Shown here: piece by piece, positions 6,211 to 6,422 of the stretch | Layout: each line of letters starts with the position of its first letter | Numbering within the stretch: position 1 is the stretch's first letter | Assembly: GCA_902772565.1 (NCBI GenBank) | Contig: CACYBJ010000072.1 | Location: 1 to 6,422, forward strand | From: an uncultured Lachnospiraceae bacterium | GTDB lineage: Bacteria; Bacillota; Clostridia; Lachnospirales; Lachnospiraceae | DNA: 6,422 nt | Direction of reading: 5' to 3' | The notes under the pieces: model-generated | Told to the model about the DNA's origin: nothing | The model's input: the letters and a program-made list of their open reading frames with translations, nothing else | Database searches by the model: none | Program-made: the position numbers and the translations under genes

Positions 6211-6247
6211 GAAACAGCCTGTGCAAGCGGGCTGTTTCTTGCTGTTT
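6211..6247 (+). terminator. probable terminator or attenuator after metK
   Basis: GAAACAGCC (6211-6219) pairs perfectly with GGCTGTTTC (6230-6238). The stem can extend by a T-G wobble and one G-C pair, leaving a 6-nt loop. The following TTGCTGTTT is T-rich but interrupted, so termination may be incomplete. It lies between the metK stop and the next gene. Confidence 0.6.
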
Positions 6248-6279
6248 GGAAATATGCCGATTTTTAAAGGAGAAGACGC

Positions 6280-6422
6280 ATGTTGGAAGAAAAATACGAA
6301 AAATATTCCTTCTGGGAGTACTTCGAAGAAATCACTAAAATCCCCAGAGGCTCGGGGCATACCGAGGCAATTGCCGACTATCTTATAGCCTTTGCCAAGG
6401 ACAATGAATTAAGGTACCTTAA
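6280..6422 (+). CDS. pepD: aminoacyl-histidine dipeptidase-like peptidase, PepD/M20 type (5' part)
   Basis: Only the first 47 codons are in the window. AAAGGAG lies 7 nt before the ATG, a strong ribosome binding site. The N-terminus contains FWEYFEEITKIPRGSGHTEA and then IADYLIAFAKDNEL, which matches the opening of PepD-family Xaa-His dipeptidases (family M20C), where a YFEEI-IPRxSG segment precedes the metal-binding catalytic domain. These cytoplasmic metalloenzymes hydrolyse dipeptides such as beta-Ala-His and Xaa-His. The zinc ligands and catalytic residues lie beyond the window edge, so activity cannot be judged. It sits 111 bp after metK, behind a probable terminator, with no convincing promoter of its own in between. 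It may depend on readthrough or on a promoter I cannot see. Confidence 0.87.
   Translation, partial: MLEEKYEKYSFWEYFEEITKIPRGSGHTEAIADYLIAFAKDNELRYL

Noticed and set aside
6239..6268. Promoter for pepD after the hairpin (TTGCTG, 17 bp, TTTTAA)
   Set aside because: The -10 match is poor and would overlap the ribosome binding site, leaving almost no leader.
1..6422. CRISPR array, tRNA, rRNA, insertion sequence ends or att sites
   Set aside because: I saw no regularly spaced direct repeats with spacers, no cloverleaf or rRNA sequence, no transposase and no integrase. The only flanking repeats are the terminator hairpins.

Overview
The window looks like a chromosomal segment of a low-to-mid GC member of the Bacillota, most likely a clostridial or Lachnospiraceae-type bacterium. 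This rests on the large SRP RNA with an Alu domain, near-consensus sigma-A promoters, strong purine-rich ribosome binding sites, and the sequence character of MurA, MetK and PepD. The species cannot be named from the sequence alone.

Left part (1-1705): the probable 3' tail of an unidentified gene is followed by an intrinsic terminator. Next comes a single-gene transcription unit with its own promoter, a 5' leader built of 15-bp tandem repeats that can fold into a 12-bp hairpin, and an AAA/STAND-like ATPase fused to a C-terminal PD-(D/E)XK-type nuclease-like domain (PF01637 + DUF234 architecture). The unit ends in a second terminator that is nearly a copy of the first. Base composition is more AT-rich than in the genes to the right, so this looks like an accessory cassette.

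Middle (1706-2195): the large signal recognition particle RNA is encoded on the minus strand, converging on the ATPase gene and driven by a textbook TTGACA-17-TATAAT promoter. A divergent plus-strand promoter lies just beyond it and starts a leader of about 120 nt.

Right part (2196-6168): three co-directional genes probably form one transcription unit. They are a TPR-like protein with a very acidic tail carrying three spaced aspartate-run/CDE(F/Y)GNVI modules (function unknown), murA (first committed step of peptidoglycan synthesis) 15 bp later, and metK (S-adenosylmethionine synthesis) 49 bp after murA. A hairpin after metK probably ends or attenuates transcription. The window closes with the 5' end of a PepD-type dipeptidase gene.

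murA, metK, pepD and the SRP RNA are ordinary housekeeping genes. The parts worth a second look are the modular acidic protein, the ATPase-nuclease cassette bounded by duplicated terminators next to the SRP RNA gene, and the repeat hairpin in its leader. I see no complete, demonstrably new multi-gene system.
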